Shown: in pieces, positions 36,474-46,898 of the stretch
How the letters are laid out: each line of letters begins with the position of its first letter
Position numbering within the stretch: the first letter of the stretch is position 1
From: Desulfosediminicola flagellatus
GTDB taxonomy: Bacteria > Desulfobacterota > Desulfobulbia > Desulfobulbales > Desulfocapsaceae
DNA: 64,000 bases
Assembly (NCBI RefSeq): GCF_005116655.2
Contig: NZ_CP050698.1
Coordinates: forward strand, 1,642,501 to 1,706,500
Direction: 5' to 3'
Notes under the pieces: generated by a model
The model's input: only the letters and a program-made list of their open reading frames with translations
Told to the model about the DNA's origin: nothing
Databases searched by the model: none
Program-made: the position numbers and the translations under genes

Positions 36474-39400
36474 TAACACTTTTTTAGATTGCGCCCGAAC
36501 ACCTTTGCAAAAAGGGGTGAATCTCGTTGAGGCCAGCGCAGGCACGGGGAAAACCTATGCCATAGCCATGCTGGTTCTGCGGTTCGTCACAGAGCTGGGA
36601 CTACCTGTCGACAGCATCCTTGTTGTGACATTCACCAAAGCCGCCACTGAGGAGTTACGAAGCAGAATTCGTGGGCGTCTTGCAGAGGCACGTGATCTGT
36701 TGGAAGGCCAACTGAAGCAACCTGATGATACAATGCTCGCATGGCTGGAAACTGTGACCGATAGGGAGATGGTCAGAAAACGGTTGCAGCTCGCCTTGTT
36801 TGACATAGACAGAGCCGGAATATTTACCATCCATTCATTCTGCCAACGAATGCTTACCGAGCAGGCACTGGAGAGTGGGCAGCTGTTTGATGTCGAATTG
36901 CTGGCCGATATTAATCATATCAGCAGTGAAGTCGTCGAAGATTATTGGCGACGCAAAATCTATACTCTTTCAGGACTAGCTTGCGCTGTTTTGACAGAAA
37001 GGTTTCCGACTCCAGGTGAACTGCATGCAAGTATTGCCAGGGTGGGGCGCGATATCGGCAGCGTAATCCCACAGCCATCAACAATTGATGACGCTATTAC
37101 TGCATTTGAGCAAAAATATAGCAATCTGGTACAGTGGTGGTCACGTTCATCTGCAGAGCTGCATGAGCGTTTCAATGCGGCATATGAAGCAGGTCAGTTC
37201 AAAAAGCCGTTAAGTGATAGTTTTCCAGGCTGGTGGCAGGCTATATCCAAATTTTTTACAAGCCAAGGTGAACCGCTACCTGCAGATATGAAATTTCTTA
37301 CCCGGGAGGGGGTGAAAACAACACTTAACGCCAGGAAGGTTGCAAAAGCAAAACAGGATGAATTTCTTGCAGACTGGCCGTTGCCTGAAGATCTTGTCGG
37401 TGAATTTGAACGCGCAGTCAATAACCTTATTCTGGCATTTCGATATGATTTGATTCTTTCAGTCAGAGAGGAAGTAGACTCCCGTCTTTATGATCAGGGG
37501 CACATGTCATTTGATGACCTGATAGTCCGCCTTGATGGAGCCTTATCCGATGATGGGGATGATCTTAAAAGACTTCTCAGTAACCGTTTTACCGTTGCTC
37601 TCATTGATGAATTTCAGGACACAGATTCAGCACAGTGGCGAATATTTTCAGGATTGTTCAGCTCTGAATCGCATTATCTTTACCTGATTGGTGATCCCAA
37701 ACAGGCAATATACCGCTTTCGTGGTGCGGATATCTATTCGTATTTTACTGCTAAAAATATTGCTGAACATCATCTCACCTTAAAGCATAACTACAGATCA
37801 CATCCGTATCTCGTACGTGAAGTGAACCGAATTTTTGCAAGCCGTACAAAGCCGTTCTCGTTTGATGAAAACCTTATGCCGTTTCTTCCTGTCGAAGCTG
37901 CCAAAACTGTTGAAAATGGTTCGTTGTATTGTGGCAACGAAGAGCTTGCAGTAATGAATTACTGTCATCTGTCAGCATATCCGGATGATAAGGCAGGGCG
38001 ATGGTCGTCCGGAAAGGCTGCCACTCGATTTCTCGAATATGTGGTTGCCGAAATCTGTCGCCTTCTGGATAGTGATAATCCGGTAACTATCAGAAAAGTG
38101 GTCGATGGTCTGGAAGTTGAGACTGAGCTTGTTGCCCGTGATATTGCAATATTGGTCCGAAATAACAATCATGCTGACACGTATCTCAGAGGGTTGGCCG
38201 ATGTCGGAGTGCCTGCAATTATCTCCAGCAAAAAGGGTGTGTTCGAAACAGATGAATGTTCAGAACTCTACACGTTACTGAAAGCTCTTGCTTCGCCGGG
38301 AGATAGTTATGCATTAAAGAGCGCTATGACCATTTCCTGGTTTAACCTGAGTGGTAATGAACTACAGGAGATCTGGCAGAGCGAAACTGCTTTTGATGGC
38401 TGGTTCAACCGTTTTCTCAATTACTACCAGCTCTGGCAGAATGACGGTTTTCTCTCGATGATGAACAGCCTGCTTGAAGCAGAAGATGTTCTTGCAACAG
38501 TGGCGGGCAGCACTATAGCTGAGCGGCGAATAGCCAATATTCACCACCTTCTTGAATTGGTTCAGGAGGCTGAGACTGCTGAGAAATATGGCCCGGACCA
38601 GACTCTTTTGTGGTTACGGTCCATGATCGCGGGTAAGCCGGGTGTTGAAGACAGAGAATTACGGCTTGAAAGTGATGAACAGGCGGTTCGGATTGTTACG
38701 ATGCATAGTGCCAAAGGTCTTCAGTATCCAGTAGTGTTCTGTCCGTATCTCTGGTACCGCTCAAGCATGTTGAGTATAGAAGAGAATCTGGTCACTTGTC
38801 ATGACGAACATAACAACCTCATTGTCGATATAGGTTCTGATGACTTTGATACGCATCGCAATCGTGCTGTTGATGAAGAATTAGCTGAAGATTTACGATT
38901 GTTATATGTGGCGCTTACCAGGGCGGAAATGCGATGCTACACGATGTGGGTTGATACGAAACCTCATAGATTTGTTGCCCAGGCATTTAAGTCTGCCCTT
39001 GGTTATCTGCTTTTTCCTGAAACTTCGCCTAAAATTGCCGAACAGCAGGATATGTTTATGACGCTTGCGCAGGCAGAAGGTGTTGAGCATACGGTAATTA
39101 CAACAGAGCCGGAAGCGTTGGCAGTTTACAACCCCAAAAGCCCTGTCCCGGCAACACTCAAATCTCTTACCCCTACCTCCCGCTCTCTGTATACCGAATA
39201 TCAGATGTCCAGTTATTCTGCCATGGCAGCACTCAGTGAGCATGAGGATCATGGTTCGGATCTACTCGCAGAAGAGACTGAAGAAGCAGGGGATAGTATT
39301 TTGCATATCGGGATGCCGGCTGGTGCTAATTTCGGTAATCTCGTCCATGATAGCCTGGAATTGATCGCTTTTGACTCTTTGGCAAGGCAGGACGATAACC

Positions 39401-40020
39401 TGGCGGAATTGAGCCGGCTGTGTAAACGATACGGCATAGCAATGGAAGCTGATGGGGTTCAGGAGTTTCTGGCCACCATCGTATCAACTCCTCTAAAAGA
39501 AGACCAGGCCGGTTGTCCGTCCTTTTCACTTGCAGATCTGAATCAGAAGACGTGCTTAAAGGAGATGCCATTTTATTTCCACATGGATCGAATGGAGACC
39601 GAAGCCCTTAATGTCATTTTAGAGGATGAGCCGACGGTTGTTCCACTTTCTCACCGTACCATGCGAGGCTACCTGACCGGGTTTGTTGATCTGTTTTTTG
39701 CGCATAACGGACGCTATTATATTCTTGATTATAAAACCAACTACCTGGGTGATAGGCTGAAGGATTATAGTGCCGATAAGCTTATTCAGGCCATGGCATC
39801 TCACAACTATGGATTGCAGTACTGGATTTATACTCTGGTTCTCCACAAGCATCTGCAGAATATGACAGCTGATTATGACTATGAAACCCATTTTGGTGGT
39901 GTGATGTATTTGTTTGTGCGGGGGATGGTCCCTGAGATACCGGGAAGCGGAGTGTATTTCACAAGGCCTTCGCTGGAGTTGCTGTCATGTCTTGAAGATG
40001 CTGTTGGGGGTGTAAAGTGA
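36466..40020 (+). CDS. recB: Exodeoxyribonuclease V beta subunit (RecB)
   Basis: UvrD-like 3'-5' helicase and nuclease of RecBCD. I set the ATG at 36466, seven bases after GGAGG and overlapping the recC stop. An ATG two codons earlier is too close to that site. Motifs in order: Walker A EASAGTGKTYA, Ia TFTKAATEELRSR, II IDEFQDTD, GDPKQAIYRFRGAD, V MHSAKGLQYPVVF, VI LLYVALTRAE, then the C-terminal nuclease (YLTGFVDLFF and ILDYKTNYLG with catalytic D and DxK). Length is 1184 residues. Helicase and nuclease sites both look intact. Confidence 0.97.
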   Translation: MIDNTFLDCARTPLQKGVNLVEASAGTGKTYAIAMLVLRFVTELGLPVDSILVVTFTKAATEELRSRIRGRLAEARDLLEGQLKQPDDTMLAWLETVTDREMVRKRLQLALFDIDRAGIFTIHSFCQRMLTEQALESGQLFDVELLADINHISSEVVEDYWRRKIYTLSGLACAVLTERFPTPGELHASIARVGRDIGSVIPQPSTIDDAITAFEQKYSNLVQWWSRSSAELHERFNAAYEAGQFKKPLSDSFPGWWQAISKFFTSQGEPLPADMKFLTREGVKTTLNARKVAKAKQDEFLADWPLPEDLVGEFERAVNNLILAFRYDLILSVREEVDSRLYDQGHMSFDDLIVRLDGALSDDGDDLKRLLSNRFTVALIDEFQDTDSAQWRIFSGLFSSESHYLYLIGDPKQAIYRFRGADIYSYFTAKNIAEHHLTLKHNYRSHPYLVREVNRIFASRTKPFSFDENLMPFLPVEAAKTVENGSLYCGNEELAVMNYCHLSAYPDDKAGRWSSGKAATRFLEYVVAEICRLLDSDNPVTIRKVVDGLEVETELVARDIAILVRNNNHADTYLRGLADVGVPAIISSKKGVFETDECSELYTLLKALASPGDSYALKSAMTISWFNLSGNELQEIWQSETAFDGWFNRFLNYYQLWQNDGFLSMMNSLLEAEDVLATVAGSTIAERRIANIHHLLELVQEAETAEKYGPDQTLLWLRSMIAGKPGVEDRELRLESDEQAVRIVTMHSAKGLQYPVVFCPYLWYRSSMLSIEENLVTCHDEHNNLIVDIGSDDFDTHRNRAVDEELAEDLRLLYVALTRAEMRCYTMWVDTKPHRFVAQAFKSALGYLLFPETSPKIAEQQDMFMTLAQAEGVEHTVITTEPEALAVYNPKSPVPATLKSLTPTSRSLYTEYQMSSYSAMAALSEHEDHGSDLLAEETEEAGDSILHIGMPAGANFGNLVHDSLELIAFDSLARQDDNLAELSRLCKRYGIAMEADGVQEFLATIVSTPLKEDQAGCPSFSLADLNQKTCLKEMPFYFHMDRMETEALNVILEDEPTVVPLSHRTMRGYLTGFVDLFFAHNGRYYILDYKTNYLGDRLKDYSADKLIQAMASHNYGLQYWIYTLVLHKHLQNMTADYDYETHFGGVMYLFVRGMVPEIPGSGVYFTRPSLELLSCLEDAVGGVK

Positions 40021-41654
40021 ACACTGATACATCAACACGATTACTGGACGTGCATTTTGCAAATTTTCTTGCAGAGCGCTGTAAACTTGAAGGTGATGAC
40101 AAGGCCAGATTCAAAGTCATTGTTGAAGAGCTCTCTCTTGCCATGGATAACGGGCATAGCTGTCTGGAGCTTGTGGATACTGATGTAACTATGGTATCCG
40201 CAAGCTCGCTGGTTTCAGCTAATGAGATGACGCCACTCATTCTTTATGGCAATTCATTGTATCTGCATCGATTTTTTCATTATGAATCCCGGCTCGCATC
40301 TCAACTTGCATTGCTGGCTCAGGGAGAACGGGAAATGCAGGATGAGCATGCAGCAAAAGAACGACTGGACGAATTATTCGGCCCTGATTCTGAGGAAGTT
40401 GACTGGCAGAAAAAGGCGGCTGAACGTGCACTGAAAAAATCCCTGGCTATAATCTCCGGCGGACCGGGAACAGGTAAAACTACTACAGTGGTAAAGATTC
40501 TCGCCTTGCTCCTTATGACGTACGGCACAGATCTGCGAATGGCACTTGCAGCTCCTACTGGAAAAGCGGCGATGCGTCTTCAGGAATCGATAGCGAATAG
40601 TTTAGCTAACGTTTCATTGCCACATGAAGTACTGGATAAAATTCCCACAGGTGCCTCCACGTTACATCGTTTACTTGGTTATCGACGAAATTCCCCCCAG
40701 TTCAAGCATACCGGTAAAAATCCGATGAGCTGGGATGTGGTGGTGATTGATGAGGCTTCGATGGTCGATCTGGCAATGATGAGTAAGGTGATCGATGGTT
40801 TGAAGCCGGGTGCGCGGTGTATTCTGCTCGGAGACAAGGACCAGCTTGCATCTGTTGAATCGGGTGCTGTCCTGCTCGATTGTATAAAGAGTCTTCCTGA
40901 AAACACTGTTGAACTGAAAAAAAGTTATCGTTTTGATAGTGGTATAAAAAAATTGGCGACAGCAATCAATTCGGGTGATGGCAAAGGAGCCTGGGAGGTT
41001 GTTGCCGGTGATGAAGTGACAAATGTCTCAGTTTTGCGGAATTCGTATTTTGATGTGATTGGTGGGAAATATGCGTCATATATGGATGTCGTTGCAGCTT
41101 CAGGAATTGACGACCCTAAAGAGGTCTTTAAGGCCTTTGCCGATTTTCAGGTTCTCTGTGCTACCCGGCATGGAAAGACCGGCGTTCGAAGGGTGAATGA
41201 TGTTGTGGAAAGTTACCTTAAAAGAGCAGGTTACGATACGGTTGCAGACCCATGGTATGCCGGGAGGCCGGTGATGATTACTGCCAATGATTATAGCCTT
41301 GAGTTGTTTAACGGTGATGTCGGTATCTGTTTACCAGACCCTGCTGATGGCATGATGAAAGTATGGTTTGAAAAAGGTGATGGAACCATTAAAAGCTGTC
41401 TTCCTTACAGAATACCGAGGTGCGAGACAGTTTTCGCGATGACAATTCATAAAAGCCAGGGTTCCGAATTTCGTGAAGTGATGGTCATGCTTCCGGAGGA
41501 GGAGAGCAGGTTGCTCAATAAGCAGCTTGTCTATACTGCTGTTACTCGGGCAAAAGAATTTGTGCAGATAGTAGCATCAAAAAAGATTTTAGTGTATGCT
41601 CTCCAATCCGATTATCCGAGGAGCAGCGGACTCTCGCAAATGTTGCTTCAATAG
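40017..41654 (+). CDS. recD: Exodeoxyribonuclease V alpha subunit (RecD)
   Basis: Fast 5'-3' helicase subunit of RecBCD. A GTG start overlaps the recB stop and follows GGGGGTG. Motif I is SGGPGTGKTTTVVK (about 142-155), motif II VIDEASMVD, motif IV/V region DKDQLASVESG, and the C-terminal UvrD-like AMTIHKSQGSEF with YTAVTRAKEFV. At 545 residues it is slightly shorter than E. coli RecD. It completes a canonical recombination and degradation enzyme. Confidence 0.96.
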   Translation: MNTDTSTRLLDVHFANFLAERCKLEGDDKARFKVIVEELSLAMDNGHSCLELVDTDVTMVSASSLVSANEMTPLILYGNSLYLHRFFHYESRLASQLALLAQGEREMQDEHAAKERLDELFGPDSEEVDWQKKAAERALKKSLAIISGGPGTGKTTTVVKILALLLMTYGTDLRMALAAPTGKAAMRLQESIANSLANVSLPHEVLDKIPTGASTLHRLLGYRRNSPQFKHTGKNPMSWDVVVIDEASMVDLAMMSKVIDGLKPGARCILLGDKDQLASVESGAVLLDCIKSLPENTVELKKSYRFDSGIKKLATAINSGDGKGAWEVVAGDEVTNVSVLRNSYFDVIGGKYASYMDVVAASGIDDPKEVFKAFADFQVLCATRHGKTGVRRVNDVVESYLKRAGYDTVADPWYAGRPVMITANDYSLELFNGDVGICLPDPADGMMKVWFEKGDGTIKSCLPYRIPRCETVFAMTIHKSQGSEFREVMVMLPEEESRLLNKQLVYTAVTRAKEFVQIVASKKILVYALQSDYPRSSGLSQMLLQ

Positions 41655-42033
41655 GGTATAAACACGGGTATTGTTATACGGAGTCTTAGGGTTTTCCTCT
41701 GCGCCCCCATACCATTTGCTGTCTTTGACAGCGAATATCCGGAAGTATTCTTCCTGGCCGCACTGCTCCACATCCTGTTGATTTGACACTGTAAATGTCG
41801 GTAAAGTTGTTGATACCGAAGTCGAATTGGTATCTGCTTTCAGCAGATACAGAAGGTGTTTCTTCAATAAAATATGGACTGCGGAATTCGTAGAATGGGT
41901 GGTGCTAACGACTGTTTTAGACCCTTGAAACGGCGAAAAACGTAGCGATACTGACTCGAAAATACTGAAAACACAGAATGGCGTCATTTTAGACCATTTT
42001 TAGATAATCCAAGAAAGAGAAGGCGGATATACG
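41655..42033. other. Gap between recD and the FAD oxidoreductase gene
   Basis: Minus-strand frames stay open across much of it and into recD, but the composition is not protein-like and there is no start signal I trust. It holds an AAGGCGG ribosome site for the next gene at its right end. Confidence 0.4.
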
Positions 42034-45000
42034 ATGGAAAAAAAAGATTATCGGGAAATTCCCTATAACTTTACCTCAGCTGATGATCGGCTGATTATAA
42101 AGCACCTGTTCGGTAAGGAAATTTGGGAAGATCTGCAGGAATTACGTAGTCTGAGGATCACCGGCCGTTCTGCTCGCCTTGTTATGCGTTTTATGGGTGA
42201 TCTGTTTATTTTACGAAGAAACCCGTTTCTTTATCAGGAAATGATTGAGTCGCAGTCCAGACGTCAACAGTTCTTTGATACAGCGGAAGAAGACCTTAGG
42301 CTTATAGAGAAGGCTGCTGCAATTCAGCGTACCGGATCTGAAAGATCATCAAAAGTTCTGAGCCTGGTTGATACCTGTCGCGATCGTCTTGACGCATTGA
42401 AAGAAGAAGTTGGCGGTGTCAGTGCCCATCGTGCTCAGATTCAGAAGCAGCTTGCTCCGATTATCGGTAAAGAAAATGTATGGTTCGACCCTTTCACCCT
42501 TATAAGTCATGCAACCGATGCAACAGACTGGCGCCTTTTTCTGCCGGTAGCGGTTGCACGTCCGACCAGTGAAGATCAGGTTGCACCGCTTATGGCTGCA
42601 ATCGAGTCGCTTGGATTACATGTCATTCCCCGTGGTGGTGGTACCGGTCTGACCGGTGGGTGTGTGCCTGTGGCAAGTGGTTGTGTGATCATCAATACAG
42701 AAAGACTGACCCAGATTTACCCAATTGAATACCGTGAATTTGCTCACCTTGAAGATCAGGATAAAAATGTTCCGGTTATACGTGTTGAGTCAGGTGTTGT
42801 AACGTCAGATGCTATGGCGGTTGCCAAAAAAGTTGATCTTGTCTTTGCAACTGACCCTACCAGCTCCTGGGCATCAACCATTGGTGGAAATATTGCAGAA
42901 AACGCGGGCGGTAAAACCGCAGTTCTCTGGGGTACCGCCATTGATAACCTGCTTTCTTTCAAGATTGCCATGCCCGGCACCGACCTGCTGACGGTTAAAC
43001 GTATAGGTCATCCGATGAGAAAAATTCTGCCGGGTGATACTGTTCTCTTCGAGATTGCAGACAGTAAGGGTACGGTGCTGAAGCGTATCGGCCTCACCAG
43101 CGAAGAAATTCGTAAGAAAGGTTTGTGGAAGGATATCACCAATAAGGCACTTAAGGGTGTCCCTGGCCTCCAGAAAGAAGGTGTAGACGGTGTTATTACT
43201 TCTGCTGAATTTGTTCTGTATAAAGCGTATGAACGTAAAATCACCTTCTGTCTTGAGTTCTTTGGCGAAGATATGGACGAGGCCAGCAGGGTTATCGTTG
43301 AGATCTCAAAAGAGTTTACCAACGAAGGTGAAGAAGCCCTGATCGCTCTTGAGCATTTTGACGAAGAATATATCAAGGCCATTCAATACAAGTTCAAGGC
43401 GGCTCGCAGTGAGCATCCAAAGGCTGTTTTGCTTATTGATATGGTTGGTCACAACAGTGCTCAGATCATGCGCGGTAAAGAGCGTCTCGAGAAGTTGCTG
43501 TCCGCCTATGTGAACACTGAACTGTTTACAGCTCAGGATGCTGATGAGGCAACGCGTTTCTGGCGTGACAGAAAGCGTCTGGGTGCTATCTCTGCCCGTA
43601 CCAATGCCTTTAAGCTCAATGAAGATATTGTACTGCCGCTTGCGGCTCTTGCTGAATTTACCCGCTTTGTTGATGCCTATAATATTGAAGAGGATATCTA
43701 TAATAAAGAGCAGTTTATTCATCGCACAATGGGATATCTTCGTAAGGCTGAGCCTATTGAGGATCCTGACTGGTTGGAAGCAAAGATTCCAAAGGCGCTT
43801 GAGCTGTGTCAGGACACGCTTTCACAACTTGCTCTACGCACTAAAGAGTCTGTTCGTCATGAAGCCTACATCAAAAAGCTGATGACAGATCTTCTGGAAT
43901 TGTTCAGCGGTTACGGTAAAGTTTCCTCGACTATTGAGGAGATATACAAACATGTGCGTTCCAGAAGAATTGTTATTGCAACCCATATGCATGCGGGTGA
44001 CGGTAACAACCATGTGAATATTCCAGTCTTCTCAAATGACCGGGAGATGATGCGACGGGCAGAGAAGACTGCTGAAGACGTGATGGCCAAATCTGTTGAA
44101 CTTGGTGGCGCAGTCAGTGGTGAGCATGGCATTGGTATTACCAAGATGAAGTTCCTCACTGAAGATCGCAGAAAGGATCTTATTGAGTATCGTAAGGAGA
44201 TTGATCCTAAAGGATTAATGAGTCCGGGTATGCTCACAGATCCTCAGATAATCGATAAAGTGTTTACTCCTTCCTTTGATCTGCTTGAGCTGGAAGCGCG
44301 AATCCTGCAGCATGGATCGCTTGAGACACTGGCCACAAAAATATCAAAATGTGTGCGTTGCGGAAAATGTATGGTCGGATGTTGTGTGTATTATCCGGGG
44401 TCCAATATTTTCATGCACCCGCGCAATAAGAATATGGTGATCGGTTCCCTGATTGAAGCGCTGCTGTATGATATTCAGCGTTCTCATCAGCCACGCTTTA
44501 ACCAGATGAAAAACCTCGAAGAGATTGCTGACCACTGTACCATGTGTGGTAAATGTCTTACTCCATGTCCTGTAAATATTGATACTGCAGAAGTAAGTGT
44601 GCTTGAGCGCACTATATTGAGCGAATTAGGCTACAAGAATACGGCGCCAGCCACAAAGCTCTCTCTTACATATCTGAACAACAGGAACAAGGCGTTCAAC
44701 TCTGTGTTTAGAAAGGGTGTTCTTGAGTGGGGTAGCAGCATACAGCAGCTTGGAGCTAAAGTATTCAAACTGGCGCCTGAAAATCTCAAAGAGAAAGACT
44801 GGCAATATGTGACAATGCTGAAGTCTCCGATGATGACTGCACCATCTGAGACGCTCTGGAACAAACTTCCTGAGTGCTCTGCAAACGAAGCGCTTATGCT
44901 GACGCCGGCTGGTGAACCTGTAAAAACAGTGTTTTATTTCCCAGGATGCGGTTCTGAACGTTTGTATTCTGACATCAGCATGGCTGCAATTTATATCATG

Positions 45001-45681
45001 TTGCGGAGTAATATCCGGGTGATTCTGCCACCGCCGTTTCTCTGTTGTGGTTTCCCTGCGAAGGTAAACGCAAAAACGAAAATGCATGATGAAATAACCC
45101 TTAGAAACACTATTATCCTTAGTCAGATAAGGGATATGCTTGGCTACATCGTTTTTGATAAATGTGTGGTCAGTTGCGGAACCTGTCGTGAATCAATCCA
45201 TGAGATCGGTATTGATGACATCTTTGATTGTGAAATTCAGGATATTTCCGGTTTTGTTTTGGAGAATAGTGATCTGAATTTCGGCGAAAGAAAGATGAAA
45301 AATGTCTTATATCATGCGCCATGTCACGATTCTTTTGATGGCGAAGGTGTAGCCGCTGCCCGACAGATTGCTAAAGACGTCAGAGCGGTTCCGAACTGCT
45401 GTTCTGAGGCGGGCACTCTTGCAATCTCAAGACCGGATATCAGTTATAAGATGATGCAGCGCAAACGTGAATCTATTGAGGCAGGTAAAACAGGTTTCTC
45501 CGGCGAGCCGACAATTGTCACAAACTGTCCATCATGTATTTCCGGCCTTGGTCGAAATCGTGATCTTGGAGTCAAACCGCAACATATGACGGTGTTGCTG
45601 GCACAGGCCATTGGCGGTGAAAGCTGGAAGAATGAATTCGTAAAGTTGCTTGGCAACAGAGTTGAAAAAGTTACTTTCTAA
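42034..45681 (+). CDS. Giant FAD-linked oxidase with 4Fe-4S and CCG domains (DUF3683-type)
   Basis: A 1215-residue fusion of a GlcD-like flavoprotein with a GlcF-like iron-sulfur protein, probably a 2-hydroxyacid (lactate or glycolate-type) dehydrogenase on the cytoplasmic face. In order: an N-terminal region resembling DUF3683 (about 1-100), an FAD-binding PCMH fold (about 170-400) with PRGGGTGLTGGCVPV, an FAD-linked oxidase C-terminal domain (to about 740) with HMHAGDGNNHVNIPV, two ferredoxin motifs (CVRCGKCMVGC near 773 and CTMCGKCLTPCPV near 835), and two CCG domains (from about 960, FPGCGSERLYS, LCCGFPAKV, HAPCHDSFDG). Monocistronic. The substrate is not evident. Confidence 0.9.
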   Translation: MEKKDYREIPYNFTSADDRLIIKHLFGKEIWEDLQELRSLRITGRSARLVMRFMGDLFILRRNPFLYQEMIESQSRRQQFFDTAEEDLRLIEKAAAIQRTGSERSSKVLSLVDTCRDRLDALKEEVGGVSAHRAQIQKQLAPIIGKENVWFDPFTLISHATDATDWRLFLPVAVARPTSEDQVAPLMAAIESLGLHVIPRGGGTGLTGGCVPVASGCVIINTERLTQIYPIEYREFAHLEDQDKNVPVIRVESGVVTSDAMAVAKKVDLVFATDPTSSWASTIGGNIAENAGGKTAVLWGTAIDNLLSFKIAMPGTDLLTVKRIGHPMRKILPGDTVLFEIADSKGTVLKRIGLTSEEIRKKGLWKDITNKALKGVPGLQKEGVDGVITSAEFVLYKAYERKITFCLEFFGEDMDEASRVIVEISKEFTNEGEEALIALEHFDEEYIKAIQYKFKAARSEHPKAVLLIDMVGHNSAQIMRGKERLEKLLSAYVNTELFTAQDADEATRFWRDRKRLGAISARTNAFKLNEDIVLPLAALAEFTRFVDAYNIEEDIYNKEQFIHRTMGYLRKAEPIEDPDWLEAKIPKALELCQDTLSQLALRTKESVRHEAYIKKLMTDLLELFSGYGKVSSTIEEIYKHVRSRRIVIATHMHAGDGNNHVNIPVFSNDREMMRRAEKTAEDVMAKSVELGGAVSGEHGIGITKMKFLTEDRRKDLIEYRKEIDPKGLMSPGMLTDPQIIDKVFTPSFDLLELEARILQHGSLETLATKISKCVRCGKCMVGCCVYYPGSNIFMHPRNKNMVIGSLIEALLYDIQRSHQPRFNQMKNLEEIADHCTMCGKCLTPCPVNIDTAEVSVLERTILSELGYKNTAPATKLSLTYLNNRNKAFNSVFRKGVLEWGSSIQQLGAKVFKLAPENLKEKDWQYVTMLKSPMMTAPSETLWNKLPECSANEALMLTPAGEPVKTVFYFPGCGSERLYSDISMAAIYIMLRSNIRVILPPPFLCCGFPAKVNAKTKMHDEITLRNTIILSQIRDMLGYIVFDKCVVSCGTCRESIHEIGIDDIFDCEIQDISGFVLENSDLNFGERKMKNVLYHAPCHDSFDGEGVAAARQIAKDVRAVPNCCSEAGTLAISRPDISYKMMQRKRESIEAGKTGFSGEPTIVTNCPSCISGLGRNRDLGVKPQHMTVLLAQAIGGESWKNEFVKLLGNRVEKVTF

Positions 45682-45757
45682 CCTGTATCTCCGGCTACGC
45701 CCGGCAAATACATTTAGCAGATTGCATATGCCGGGGGAAGATATACAGAGTAAATAA

Positions 45758-45796
45758 AAAAGGCAGAAATTCCAAAAATTGGAATTTCTGCCTTTT
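45758..45796. terminator. Bidirectional terminator
   Basis: A perfect 16-bp stem AAAAGGCAGAAATTCC/GGAATTTCTGCCTTTT lies between the converging FAD oxidase gene and the small minus-strand gene at 45821. A- and T-rich ends on both arms allow it to end both transcripts. Confidence 0.8.
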
Positions 45797-45820
45797 GTGT
45801 TTCAGGCTCTGGATGCGGGA

Positions 45821-46099
45821 TTAGCTTTTACGGCGGTGATTGATCCGGGGTGCAAGTTGTTCAGGATCACCGAGCTGGACATTGCTGGTTTTGCGTAGGA
45901 TTGTCCCGTCTTCAAGAAGGAAGGTGTTCTGGTCTTTTGTCCGTTCTACAATCTCACCATCTTTATCATTTAGCGTAAAACCTTTGATAGTTGCTTTAAT
46001 TATACCCTTCTCGTCGATGACTGTTTGCTGGGTTATATATACAGTCTGCTGTCGAAGGGTACCGCCGGTTACTGTAAAAGTGCCAATTACTTCTTTCAT
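45821..46099 (-). CDS. Small hypothetical protein
   Basis: A 92-residue soluble, strand-rich protein (repeated short beta-like segments such as GTFTVTGGTLRQQTVYI and FLLEDGTILRKTSNVQL). It has no signal peptide, no Cys and no recognised family. It begins with MKEVIGTF and has its own terminator shared with the converging neighbour. Confidence 0.6.
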   Translation of the reverse strand: MKEVIGTFTVTGGTLRQQTVYITQQTVIDEKGIIKATIKGFTLNDKDGEIVERTKDQNTFLLEDGTILRKTSNVQLGDPEQLAPRINHRRKS

Positions 46100-46898
46100 G
46101 GTGAGTTCAATAAGTCGATATGGTTGGACTACGTTATATTCACTTAAATGAGTGTTGACGTTAATTTCCGCACATTATGCATAGAATGTTGCATGAACGC
46201 TATAAAAAAGACGTGTCCATATTTGAATCGATTAACGTAATGAGAGAGTCAGGCTATTTGGGGTGGCTTTACTTGCTACTCTTCTAAAGAGCTTTAAGCA
46301 TTCTCATCGTAACCACAGTGTCGCTCACACCTTGTAGACGGTAAGATTATATATCAAAATGAGAGCACTGATTATGCTCTTATGTCTCTGAACTACCGTG
46401 CTAATAGTGAGTGGTGTTTCGTTGGGTGAACGTGATCGGTTGTAGTGAAAATGCGCTATGATGGCAGGCTGAGGTGTTATCGGCAACATCGTATTATCTC
46501 TAGCTACCGTTAACTATTCATCATTAAATCTGCTTTTACACATTAAAATTTTTGAGATGAACTTTGTCGAGAGTTCACCTTTGCCCACCGCGAGTAGTTA
46601 AAAGGACAATTGTCTGTGTGTTTATCTTTAGCAGGGCTTCTTTGATATTGATATCCCATAATAAATTGGCATGAATCTTCTTGACAAAATGAGCGTATGA
46701 TCACAACGTGGTGGTATGAATCTTCGGTCTTATGTAAACTTTTAACAGGAACCGGAGAAGTGGCGGGGGACAATAACCAGATATAATTTTGCTCAACATG
46801 CAGCTTGCCTGATTGCAGAGAACGTTGTGCAGCATCCTGTGTGGAAAGTTGCCTGTAATATATTGCCCGCTTTTTTAACAATTAATCTGGAGGACAGT
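46100..46898. other. Long intergenic region upstream of sodA
   Basis: About 800 bases without a supported gene. It must hold the promoter of sodA. TTGACA occurs near 46680 but has no well-spaced -10, and a TAATAT lies near 46856. No Fur-type palindrome was recognised. CTGGAGGA before 46899 is the sodA ribosome site. Confidence 0.4.

Noticed and set aside
41589..41987. A minus-strand open frame of 132 codons overlapping the end of recD
   Set aside because: It runs antisense into recD, has no ribosome site and low-complexity Ser/Thr-rich content; judged non-coding.
46543..46881. Minus-strand frame of 112 codons upstream of sodA
   Set aside because: No ribosome site; Gln/Ser/His-rich composition typical of random frames; it covers the probable sodA promoter.
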